Part shown: positions 40,383-48,185 of the stretch, one piece after another
Position numbering within the stretch: position 1 is the stretch's first letter
Layout of the letters: the number at the start of each line of letters is the position of its first letter
Source: Nocardiopsis suaedae
GTDB lineage: Bacteria > Actinomycetota > Actinomycetes > Streptosporangiales > Streptosporangiaceae
DNA length: 64,000 nucleotides
Direction: 5' to 3'
NCBI RefSeq assembly: GCF_027706745.1
Contig: NZ_JAQFWP010000012.1
Location: 62,001-126,000, forward strand
Program-made: the position numbers and the translations under genes
Notes under the pieces: model-generated
Told to the model about the DNA's origin: nothing
The model's database searches: none
What the model saw: the letters and a program-made list of their open reading frames with translations, nothing else

Positions 40383-41882
40383 CTATCCCTCCGGCTTGAC
40401 CAGCGGGAACAGGATGGTGTCGCGGATGTTGCGCCCCGTGAAGGCCATCAGCAGCCGGTCGATGCCGACGCCGACGCCGCCCGTGGGCGGCATTCCGTAC
40501 TCCAGCGCCCGCAGGAAGTCCTCGTCCAGCTGCATCGCCTCGGGGTCGCCGCCGGCGGCCAGCAGCGACTGCTCGGTGAGGCGGCGCCGCTCCTCCACCG
40601 GGTCGACCAGCTCGGAGTAGCCGGTGCCCAGCTCCATCCCGAAGCCGATCAGGTCCCACTTCTCGGTGAGCAGCGGGTCCTCGCGGTGCTGCCGGGTGAG
40701 CGGGCTGGTCTCCACCGGGAAGTCGCGCACGAACGTCGGCTGCTCGATGGTGTGCTCGACCAGCTCTTCGAAGAGGTGCTCGACCAGCTTGCCCTGGCCC
40801 CAGTCCGGGCTGTGCTCCACGCCCTTGGCGTCGGCCAGCTTGCGGACGTGCTCCAGCGGGGTGCGCGGGGTGACCTCCTCCCCGAGCGCCTCGGAGACCA
40901 CGCCGTACAGGGTGACGTGCGGCCACTCCCCGGCCAGGTCGAACCCCTGCTCGCCGCGCGGCACCACGGTGGAGCCGAACGCGGCGCGCGCCGCCCCCTG
41001 GATGAGCTCCCGGGTGACTTCGGCCATGGTGTCGTAGTCGGCGTAGGCCTGGTAGAACTCCAGCATCGTGAACTCGGGGTTGTGCGTGGAGTCCGCGCCC
41101 TCGTTGCGGAAGTTCCGGTTGATCTCGAAGACCTTCTCGATGCCCCCGACGACCAGCCGCTTGAGGTACAGCTCCGGCGCGATGCGCAGGAACAGGTCCA
41201 TGCTGTAGGCGTTGATGCGGGTGGTGAACGGGCGGGCCGTCGCGCCGCCGTGCACCTGCTGCAGCATCGGCGTCTCGACCTCGATGAAGCCGCGCTCGCC
41301 GAGGGTGTCGCGCACCGAGCGGATCGCCGCCGAGCGCTGCCGCACCATCTCGCGCGCCTCGGGGTTGACGATCAGGTCGACGTAGCGCTGCCGCACCCGC
41401 GCCTCGGGGTCGGTCAGGCCCTTGTGCTTCTCCGGCAGCGGGCGCAGGCACTTGGAGGTCAGCGCCCAGGAGTCGGCCATCACCGACAGCTCGCCGCGCC
41501 GCGAGGTGATGACCTCGCCCTCGATGCCGACGTGGTCGCCCAGGTCGACGTCGCGCTTCCAGGCGTCCAGCGACTCGGCGCCGAGCTTGTCCAGCGACAT
41601 CATCACCTGGACGTCCCCGGAGTCGTCGCGCAGCGTGGCGAAGCACAGCTTGCCGCCGGTCCGATAGAGCATGACGCGGCCGGTGATCGCGACCCGGTCC
41701 CCGGTGGCCGTGTCCGGCTCCAGGCCGCCGTGTTTGCGGCGGACGGCGCCGATCGCGTCGGTGCGGGGGTAGCCGACCGGGTAGGGGTCGACGCCCTCGG
41801 AGCGCAGGCGGTCCAGCTTCTCGCGGCGGACACGCATCTGCTCGGGCAGGTCGTCATAGCCATCGTCCAGCACGTCACTCAC
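40383..41882 (-). CDS. lysS: Lysyl-tRNA synthetase, class II
   Basis: Charges tRNA-Lys with lysine. The 499-aa protein has an N-terminal OB-fold anticodon-binding domain (VAITGRVMLYRTGGKLCFATLRDDSGDVQVM) and a class II core with motif 2 (FEINRNFRNEGADSTHNPEFTMLEFYQAYAD) and motif 3 (GGVGVGIDRLLMAFTGRNIRDTILFPLVKPE). GTG start at 41882. All motifs are intact. It has its own terminator and stands 75 bases from coaX in the same direction. Confidence 0.97.
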   Translation of the reverse strand: MSDVLDDGYDDLPEQMRVRREKLDRLRSEGVDPYPVGYPRTDAIGAVRRKHGGLEPDTATGDRVAITGRVMLYRTGGKLCFATLRDDSGDVQVMMSLDKLGAESLDAWKRDVDLGDHVGIEGEVITSRRGELSVMADSWALTSKCLRPLPEKHKGLTDPEARVRQRYVDLIVNPEAREMVRQRSAAIRSVRDTLGERGFIEVETPMLQQVHGGATARPFTTRINAYSMDLFLRIAPELYLKRLVVGGIEKVFEINRNFRNEGADSTHNPEFTMLEFYQAYADYDTMAEVTRELIQGAARAAFGSTVVPRGEQGFDLAGEWPHVTLYGVVSEALGEEVTPRTPLEHVRKLADAKGVEHSPDWGQGKLVEHLFEELVEHTIEQPTFVRDFPVETSPLTRQHREDPLLTEKWDLIGFGMELGTGYSELVDPVEERRRLTEQSLLAAGGDPEAMQLDEDFLRALEYGMPPTGGVGVGIDRLLMAFTGRNIRDTILFPLVKPEG

Positions 41883-41957
41883 GCACCCGATCCTAACGGC
41901 GCACGCGCACTGCCCCGGCGCCCCGCGGCGGCCCCGCTCCCCGACGGCCCCGGAAGG

Positions 41958-42749
41958 TCACCCCGTGTTGCGCTCGAAGACCAGGCGCAGGCCGACCAGG
42001 GTGAGCCAGGGCTCGTGCGCGTCGACCGTCTCGCACTCGGAGACCACGAGCGGGGCCAGGCCGCCGGTGGCGACCACCGTCACGTCGTCGGCGCCCACCC
42101 CCGCCGCCGGGTCGGCCAGCTCGGCGGCCATCCGGTCCACCACCCCGTCGACCTGCCCGGCGAACCCGTAGACGACGCCCGAGCGCAGCGCCTCGGCGGT
42201 GTTCTTGGCGATGACCGAGCGGGGCGTGGCGATCTCCACCATGTGCAGCTGGGCGCCGCGCCGGGACAGGGCCTCCACCGAGATGTCGATGCCCGGGGCG
42301 ATGGCGCCGCCGATGTACTCGCCGCGGGCGCTGACCGCGTCGAAGGTGGTGGCGGTGCCGAAGTCCACCACGACGGCGGGGCCGCCGTAGAGCTTGACCG
42401 CCGCCAGCGCGTTGATGATCCGGTCGCCGCCGACCTCCTTGGGGTTGTCCATGCGCACCGGGATGCCGGTGCGCACGCCCGGCTCCACCACCACGGCCGA
42501 GACGCCGGGGTGGCGGCGCTGGAACATCTCGCGCATCTCGTGCAGCACGCTGGGCACCGAGCAGCACATCGCGATGCCCTCGATCGCGCCGGCCGCGTCC
42601 GAGGCGCCGATCAGCCCGGACATGAGCACCGCCCACTCGTCGGCGGTGCGGTGGGCGTCGGTGGCCACCCGCCAGTGGTCCACCAGCTCCTCGCCGCGGA
42701 ACAGGCCGAAGACGGTGTGGGAGTTGCCGACGTCGATCGCCAGGAGCAT
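41958..42749 (-). CDS. coaX: Type III pantothenate kinase
   Basis: Phosphorylates pantothenate in the first step of CoA synthesis from pantothenate. The 263-aa ASKHA-fold protein starts MLLAIDVGNSHTVFGLFRGEEL (phosphate 1 motif), and has the GGDRIINALAAVKLYGGPAVVVDFGTATTFDAVSARGEYIGGAIAPGI block (phosphate 2 and substrate site) and TVVATGGLAPLV. It follows the nadB-nadC fusion by 48 bases, in a vitamin/cofactor run with panC. Confidence 0.95.
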   Translation of the reverse strand: MLLAIDVGNSHTVFGLFRGEELVDHWRVATDAHRTADEWAVLMSGLIGASDAAGAIEGIAMCCSVPSVLHEMREMFQRRHPGVSAVVVEPGVRTGIPVRMDNPKEVGGDRIINALAAVKLYGGPAVVVDFGTATTFDAVSARGEYIGGAIAPGIDISVEALSRRGAQLHMVEIATPRSVIAKNTAEALRSGVVYGFAGQVDGVVDRMAAELADPAAGVGADDVTVVATGGLAPLVVSECETVDAHEPWLTLVGLRLVFERNTG

Positions 42750-42797
42750 TCGGGGGGTTCCTTCACTCGTTCGCGGGATGCGGGTGCGGGGGCCGGG

Positions 42798-45428
42798 TCA
42801 CACCGGGCGCAGGTCCAGGGCGATGTCCAGGGCCGGGGAGGAGTGCGTCAGCGCCCCCACCGCCAGGTAGTCGACCCCGGTGGCGGCCACCTCGGCGGCC
42901 GCGTCCAGGGTCAGGCCGCCGCTGGCCTCCAGCCGGGCCCGCCCGGCGACCAGGGCCACCGCGGCGCGCAGCCGCTCGGGCGCGAAGTTGTCCAGCAGGA
43001 TCTCCTCGGCCCCGGCCTTGAGCGCGGGTTCGACCTGGTCCATCCGGTCCACCTCGACCTCCAGCGGCACCCCGGGGAAGGCCGACCGCACGGCGCGCAC
43101 CGCCTCCTCGACGCCGCCCGCGGCCACCACGTGGTTGTCCTTGATGAGCGCGGCGTCCGACAGCGCCATCCGGTGGTTCTCGCCGCCGCCGCAGCGCACC
43201 GCGTACTTCTCCAGCGCCCGCAGGCCCGGCAGGGTCTTGCGGCTGTCCCGCACCCGGGCACCGGTCCCGGCCACGGCGTCGGTCCAGGCGCGGGTGGCGG
43301 TGGCGATCCCGGACAGGTGGGTGAGCAGGTTCAGCGCGGTGCGCTCGGCGGTGAGCAGGTCGCGGGTGCGGCCGGTGACGGTCATCAGCACGTCGCCGCG
43401 GGCGGCGCGGCCCCCGTCGGCGGCGCGGCGCTCCACCCGGACCGCGCCCTCGGCGGCGAGCCAGAAGGCCAGCTCGGCCAGCGGCAGCCCGGCCACCGTG
43501 CCGTCCGCGCGCGCCACCACGTCGGCGGTGCTCACCTGGCCGGCGGGGACGGTGGCGGCGGTGGTCACGTCGATCCGGGCGCCGTGGGTCAGGTCCTCGG
43601 CCAGAGCGGTGAGCACCGTGCGCACGTGCGCCTCGGCGCTCGTGCGCCCCGGCAGCACCAGTTCCGGACGGTGCCCGGGCGCGGCGGGGCCGGCGTCCCC
43701 GGCGACGGGCGCGCCGATCGCCTCCAGTTCGGCGCGCAGCCCCGGCGGCAGCGCGGCGTCGGCGGGGCGCGCCTCCAGGCGGGCCCACACCCCGTCGGCG
43801 GCCAGGGACAGGCGGACGGGGCGCCCGCGCAGCCGGGGGTCGGGGGCGGGGCGGTCGGAACGGCGGTGGGCGCCGCGGCTCTCCTCGCGCTCCCGGGCGG
43901 CCCGCACCACCAGGGCGGCGACGGTCGCCAGGTTGGTGGCCTCCCAGGCCTCCACGCCCGGCGGGGGCGGTGCGGCGGCGCCGGAGGCGAACATGGAGGC
44001 GGCGTGCGCGGCGATGCGCTCCAGGCCTTCGGCGTCGCGGAGCACCCCGGCGTGCCGGGACATCAGGGTGCGCAGCTCCTCCAGGCCCGCCGGGTCGGCC
44101 AGCGCGGCGGGGGCGCCGATGGGGGGCGCGGCCGGTGCGGCGGGCGCGGGCGGGTCCTCGGCCAGTCCGGCGGCGATGCGCTCGGCGAAGACGGCGCCCT
44201 CCAGCAGCGAGTTGGAGGCCAGGCGGTTGGCGCCGTGCACGCCGGTGCGGGCGTTCTCGCCGACCGCGTAGAGCCCGTGCACCGCGGTGCGGCCGTCGGT
44301 TCCGGTCTCCACCCCGCCGGAGGCGTAGTGGGCGGCCGGGGCGACCGGGATCGGCTCGGTGACCGGGTCGATGCCGTGCTCCCGGCAGGCGGCCAGGATG
44401 GTGGGGAAGCGGCGCTCCCACATGGCGGCGCCGAAGGCGCGCGCGTCCAGCAGGACGTGGTCGGCGCCGGTGGCGGCCATGGCGCGGGCCGCGGTGTCGG
44501 CCACGACGTCGCGCGGGGCCAGGTCGCCCAGCTCGTGGACGCCCTCCATGATGCGGCGGCCGTTCACGTCGGTCAGGGAGGCGCCCTCGCCGCGCACGGC
44601 CTCCGAAACCAGCGGGCGGCGCCCGCGCGCGCCCGCGCCGGTCCACAGGACGGTGGGGTGGAACTGGACGAACTCCAGGTCGGCCAGGGGCGCCCCGGCG
44701 CGGGCGGCCAGCGCCGCGCCGTCGCCGGTGGACACGGCCGGGTTGGTGGTGGAGGCGAAGACCTGGCCCAGCCCCCCGGCGGCGAGTACCACGGCGGGCG
44801 CCAGCACCGCGCCGACGCCGTCGCGCTCGCCCTCCCCCATCACGTGCAGGGTGACCCCGCGCACCGCGGGGCCGCCGCCGGGGGCGGTGCCGGGCAGCGC
44901 GTCCAGGGCCAGGGCGTGCTCGACCACCTCGATGCGGGGCTCGGCGCGGACCGCGGCGACCAGGGCGCGGACGATCTCGGCGCCGGTGGCGTCGCCCCCG
45001 GCGTGCGCGATGCGGTCGGCGCGGTGGCCGCCCTCGCGGGTGAGCTGCAGGCCGCCGTCGGCGTCCCGGTCGAACCCGGTGCCCGCGGCCACCAGCCGCT
45101 CCAGCGCGGCCGGGCCCTCCGCGGCGAGGACGTGCACGGCCAGGGGGTCGCACATGCCCGCCCCGGCCTCCAGGGTGTCGGCCATGTGCGCCACCGGGTC
45201 GTCGCCGGGGCCCACGGCGGCGGCGATGCCGCCCTGCGCCCAGCGGGTGGAGCCCGAGTCGAGCACGTCCTTGGTGACCAGCACCGCGCGGGCGCCGGGG
45301 TCGCGGCGGACGTACCCCAGGGCGGTGCTGAGCCCGGCGACGCCGGAGCCGATGATGACGGCGTCGGCCTCGGCGGTCCACCCCGGGTCCGGGGCGGCGA
45401 GTCTGCCGGGGGGCGGTGCGGTGGTCAC
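42798..45428 (-). CDS. nadBC: Bifunctional L-aspartate oxidase / nicotinate-nucleotide diphosphorylase (NadB-NadC fusion)
   Basis: One uninterrupted 876-aa frame (GTG start at 45428) joins two steps of de novo NAD synthesis. The N-terminal part is NadB: FAD motif AVIIGSGVAGLSTAL near residue 25, [57 protein letters not shown] and EAVRGEGASL. The C-terminal about 290 residues are NadC: LAEDLTHGARIDVTTAATVPAG, RDSRKTLPGLRALEKYAVRCGGGENHRMALSDAALIKDNH and LEVEVDRMDQVEPALKAGAEEILLDNF. In most bacteria these are separate genes. The missing quinolinate synthase nadA is not in the window. Direct passage of iminoaspartate is not implied, since NadA acts between the two. Confidence 0.9.
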   Translation of the reverse strand: MTTAPPPGRLAAPDPGWTAEADAVIIGSGVAGLSTALGYVRRDPGARAVLVTKDVLDSGSTRWAQGGIAAAVGPGDDPVAHMADTLEAGAGMCDPLAVHVLAAEGPAALERLVAAGTGFDRDADGGLQLTREGGHRADRIAHAGGDATGAEIVRALVAAVRAEPRIEVVEHALALDALPGTAPGGGPAVRGVTLHVMGEGERDGVGAVLAPAVVLAAGGLGQVFASTTNPAVSTGDGAALAARAGAPLADLEFVQFHPTVLWTGAGARGRRPLVSEAVRGEGASLTDVNGRRIMEGVHELGDLAPRDVVADTAARAMAATGADHVLLDARAFGAAMWERRFPTILAACREHGIDPVTEPIPVAPAAHYASGGVETGTDGRTAVHGLYAVGENARTGVHGANRLASNSLLEGAVFAERIAAGLAEDPPAPAAPAAPPIGAPAALADPAGLEELRTLMSRHAGVLRDAEGLERIAAHAASMFASGAAAPPPPGVEAWEATNLATVAALVVRAAREREESRGAHRRSDRPAPDPRLRGRPVRLSLAADGVWARLEARPADAALPPGLRAELEAIGAPVAGDAGPAAPGHRPELVLPGRTSAEAHVRTVLTALAEDLTHGARIDVTTAATVPAGQVSTADVVARADGTVAGLPLAELAFWLAAEGAVRVERRAADGGRAARGDVLMTVTGRTRDLLTAERTALNLLTHLSGIATATRAWTDAVAGTGARVRDSRKTLPGLRALEKYAVRCGGGENHRMALSDAALIKDNHVVAAGGVEEAVRAVRSAFPGVPLEVEVDRMDQVEPALKAGAEEILLDNFAPERLRAAVALVAGRARLEASGGLTLDAAAEVAATGVDYLAVGALTHSSPALDIALDLRPV

Positions 45429-45456
45429 GGGCGGGCCTCCTCCTGGACGGCGGTGC

Positions 45457-46320
45457 TCACAGGGTGAGCGGCACGTTGTCGATCAGCCGGGTGCTCCCGA
45501 CGCGGGCGGCGACCAGCAGCACGGCCTCGCCCCGGTGGTCCGGCGGCACCTCGGCGAAGGTGTGCGCGTCGACCAGCGCCAGGTAGTCCGGCTCCACCGG
45601 CACGGGGCCGGCCGCCGCGGCGTCCAGCACCTCGCGGGCGGCGCCCAGGATGCCGACGGGGCCGGTGACCGAGGCGTCCGCCCCGGCCAGCAGCGCGCGG
45701 GAGAGCGCCAGGGCGCTGGTGCGCTCGGCCCCGGACAGGTACACGTTCCGGCTGGAGGTGGCCAGGCCGTCGGAGTCGCGCACGGTGGGCACGCCGACCA
45801 CGGTGACCCCGAACGCCAGGTCGCGCACCATCCTCCGGATGGCCGCGAGCTGCTGGGCGTCCTTCTGGCCGAAGACCGCCACGTCCGGGCGGACCATGTG
45901 GAAGAGCTTGGCGACGACGGTGAGCACGCCGCGGAAGTGGCCGGGGCGGAAGGCGCCTTCCAGCACGTCGCCGAGCGGCCCGGGGTCGACGGTGACGATC
46001 TGCTCCCCCGGGTACATCGCCTCCACGCCGGGGGCGTAGACGACGTCGACGCCCTCCTCGGCGCAGGCGCGCAGGTCGTCTTCGAACGCCCGGGGGTAGC
46101 GCTCGAAGTCCTCGCCGGGTCCGAACTGCAGCGGGTTGACGAAGACGCTGACCACGACCGCGTCGGCGCGCCCGCGGGCGGCGGCGATCAGACCGCGGTG
46201 CCCGGTGTGCAGGGCGCCCATGGTGGGCACCAGGGCGGTGCGGCCCAGCCCGGCGCGGATCCGGGCGAGCTCCTCGGGGGTGCGGGCGACCGCCGGGGCG
46301 GCGCGGTCGGGTGCGGTCAT
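45457..46320 (-). CDS. panC: Pantothenate synthetase
   Basis: Joins pantoate and beta-alanine with ATP. The 287-aa protein has LVPTMGALHTGHRGLIAAAR (HIGH-like), VVSVFVNPLQFGPGEDFERYPR, PGHFRGVLTVVAKLFHMVRPDVAVFGQKDAQQLAAIRRMVRDL and VPTVRDSDGLATSSRNVYLS (KMSKS-like). ATG 46320 has GAGGA upstream; GTG 46335 in the same frame lacks one. It lies between the DUF2520 gene (49 bases) and nadBC (28 bases), in one direction. Confidence 0.95.
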   Translation of the reverse strand: MTAPDRAAPAVARTPEELARIRAGLGRTALVPTMGALHTGHRGLIAAARGRADAVVVSVFVNPLQFGPGEDFERYPRAFEDDLRACAEEGVDVVYAPGVEAMYPGEQIVTVDPGPLGDVLEGAFRPGHFRGVLTVVAKLFHMVRPDVAVFGQKDAQQLAAIRRMVRDLAFGVTVVGVPTVRDSDGLATSSRNVYLSGAERTSALALSRALLAGADASVTGPVGILGAAREVLDAAAAGPVPVEPDYLALVDAHTFAEVPPDHRGEAVLLVAARVGSTRLIDNVPLTL

Positions 46321-46369
46321 GTCCGGAGTCCTCACGGTCGGAGCGGGGTGCGGTGGCGGGGGGCGGTCC

Positions 46370-47263
46370 TCACGCCTGGAGGACGTCCAGCAGGCGTTCG
46401 GCGTCGTGCGGCTTGAGCAGGCCCGCCTCCAGGGCGCGGTCGGCGGTGAGCCGGGCGAGGGCGACGTAGGCGGGGACGCTCTCGGGGGCGTGCGCGCGCA
46501 GCTCGGCCAGGTGGCCCTGGACGGTGCGGGCGTCGCCGCGCAGCACCGGGCCGCTGAGGCCGTCGATGCCCAGCCTCAGGGCGTTGTCCAGGGCGGCGCC
46601 CAGCAGCGGGCCGAGCATCCGGCCCGGGTCGGGCACCCCGGCGGCGCGGAGCTGCTCGCGGCTCTCGGCGACCAGGGTGACCAGGTGGTTCGCTCCTCCG
46701 GCGAGCGCGGCGTGGTAGAGGGCGCGGCGGTCCTCCTCGATCCAGACCGGTTCCGCGCCCATCTCCACGACCAGGGCCTCGGCGATGGGGCGCAGCGGCT
46801 CGGGGGCGGTGACGCCGAAGCTGCAGCTGGCCAGCCGCTCCAGGTCCTCGGGGCGGCCGGTGAAGGTCATCACCGGGTGCAGCGCCAGGGGCAGGGCGCC
46901 CGCGGCGGTGGCGGGGGCCAGCACGCCGTGGCCGTGGCTGCCGCTGGTGTGCGCCAGCAGCCGCCCCTCCAGCGGGGCGCCGGTCTCGGCCAGGCCGCCC
47001 GCCAGCGGGCCGAGCGCGTCGTCGGGGACGGTCAGCAGCACCAGCTCGCTGGCGGCGACCACCTCGGCGGGCTCCATCACCTCGGCGCCGGGGAGCCGCT
47101 CGGCCACCCGCCGCCGGGAGGCCTCGGAGACGGCGGTGGCCGCCACGACCCGGTGCCCGGCCCGCTCCAGGGCCGTGCCCACCGCCGATCCGACCCGCCC
47201 GGGGCCGATGACGCCGACGGCGAGCCGGGCCGGGCGGTCCCGCGTGTCGTCGCTTGCGCCCAT
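46370..47263 (-). CDS. Rossmann-like DUF2520 protein, pantoate pathway candidate
   Basis: The 297-aa protein begins (ATG 47263, GAGGA upstream) with a Rossmann fold AVGVIGPGRVGSAVGTALERAGHRVV and continues with LVLLTVPDDALGPLAGGL, AHTSGSHGHGVLAPATAAGALPLALHPVMTFTG, then the C-terminal DUF2520 helical domain (YHAALAGGANHLVTLVAES). This architecture resembles 6-phosphogluconate-dehydrogenase-like reductases, including ketopantoate reductase. Conserved linkage with panC in actinobacteria suggests it may reduce ketopantoate; there is no panE in the window. The reaction is unproven. Confidence 0.82.
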   Translation of the reverse strand: MGASDDTRDRPARLAVGVIGPGRVGSAVGTALERAGHRVVAATAVSEASRRRVAERLPGAEVMEPAEVVAASELVLLTVPDDALGPLAGGLAETGAPLEGRLLAHTSGSHGHGVLAPATAAGALPLALHPVMTFTGRPEDLERLASCSFGVTAPEPLRPIAEALVVEMGAEPVWIEEDRRALYHAALAGGANHLVTLVAESREQLRAAGVPDPGRMLGPLLGAALDNALRLGIDGLSGPVLRGDARTVQGHLAELRAHAPESVPAYVALARLTADRALEAGLLKPHDAERLLDVLQA

Positions 47264-47379
47264 GTCGGTCCTCACAACGCTGGCCTGCTCGGTTCCGGTC
47301 CCTGGCGGGTACCGGACGCTGTCGGCCAAGCTTACTTCGCCGTGCGGGCGGGCCGGGCGGGCAGGCCCAGCACACGGCG

Positions 47380-47410
47380 CCGGCGCCGGTCCGCTGCGGA
47401 CCGGCGCCGG
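47380..47410 (-). terminator. Terminator of the chaplin-like gene
   Basis: A perfect 15-bp inverted repeat (CCGGCGCCGGTCCGC and GCGGACCGGCGCCGG) around a single T lies 66 bases after the chaplin-like stop; in practice the innermost pairs would open to form a small loop. Confidence 0.75.
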
Positions 47411-47476
47411 TTCCGCCCCGCGGGGCGCCGCCGCGGGGAGGGGGGTCTGGGGCCCGCCTCAGGGGCGGGCGCGGGG

Positions 47477-47719
47477 TCACCCGTCGATGACCATGACCCC
47501 GGAGTTCCAGCAGTTGCCGTTGGCCTGGCCGAGGATGGCGGTGGCGTTGCCGCAGCCGTTGGCTCCCACGTTGGCGTCGATGTGGGCGACGTTGCCGCTG
47601 ACGACCGAGCCGTTGCCGGACGAGCCGCTGTTCACGTCGGCGAAGGCGGGCGCGCCGGCGGCCAGGACGGCGGCGGAGGCGGCGGCGACGGCACCGGCGG
47701 CGATGGTCTTCTTCAGCAC
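47477..47719 (-). CDS. Short chaplin-like secreted protein
   Basis: The GTG at 47719 (AAGGAG upstream) gives an 80-aa protein with a signal peptide (LKKTIAAGAVAAASAAVLAAGAPAFAD, cleavage after AFA near residue 27) and a 50-residue mature part: GSVVSGNVAHIDANVGANGCGNATAILGQANGNCWNSG. This follows the chaplin pattern (SGN..., C-G-N-x, G-N-x-C), two cysteines about 14 apart, although His and Asp replace hydrophobics in the SGNVxxI segment. Streptomyces chaplins form the amyloid coat of aerial hyphae. No sortase signal is present, so it would be a short chaplin. Confidence 0.8.
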   Translation of the reverse strand: MLKKTIAAGAVAAASAAVLAAGAPAFADVNSGSSGNGSVVSGNVAHIDANVGANGCGNATAILGQANGNCWNSGVMVIDG

Positions 47720-48185
47720 TGGCTGTCTCCTTTGCGTACCGGACGGGGGCTCTCCGGCCGGCGAGAGGGTTGGTACTTCCATTGAGTCCCGCGCAGGCTC
47801 GAGCACCATCTACCCACACCACGGCCGGGGTTCATACCTGCCGACCTGCAGGAATCACCGTACGCACCGAGGTGCGGACACATTGTGAGACGACTTGTCC
47901 GGACTTTCCCCGGCGCCGGCGCGGCCGCATGTGATCCAGGGCACACCGATTCGGGGTGGTTTCACGCCCACCGACCGGGGCGTTTCGGCGCGAAGAGTTC
48001 CGACCCGGTTCCGGCCCGGACGTTTCCGGTGCTTTCCGTCCGCAGTCAGCGGGCCCGAACGCACCGGTACGAACGGATCGGAAGGACGGCGCTCCGATCC
48101 CGTGGAGCGGCCGCCGCGGGGTCGCCCCGTCGGGCTATTCCTGCACAGGACGGCGCACGGATCGCGACCGGGGGTGGGCCCCGGG
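47720..48185. other. 466-bp non-coding region upstream of the chaplin-like gene
   Basis: No gene is seen. On the minus strand TAGATG (47809-47814) is a candidate -10 for the chaplin-like gene. A 14-bp perfect inverted repeat CGCACC-GA-GGTGCG lies at 47863-47876, a possible operator. A CRP-like sequence TGTGA-N6-GCACA is at 47930-47945. The remaining sequence up to the ydbT stop shows no structure I can support. Confidence 0.4.

Noticed and set aside
40215-45467. A 1750-codon plus-strand open frame opposite lysS, coaX and nadBC
   Set aside because: It is antisense of three housekeeping genes and is low-complexity; it is a by-product of high GC.
47930-47945. CRP-type site TGTGA-N6-GCACA as a confirmed operator
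   Set aside because: One half-site is imperfect and actinobacterial Crp sites are common by chance; kept only as an observation.
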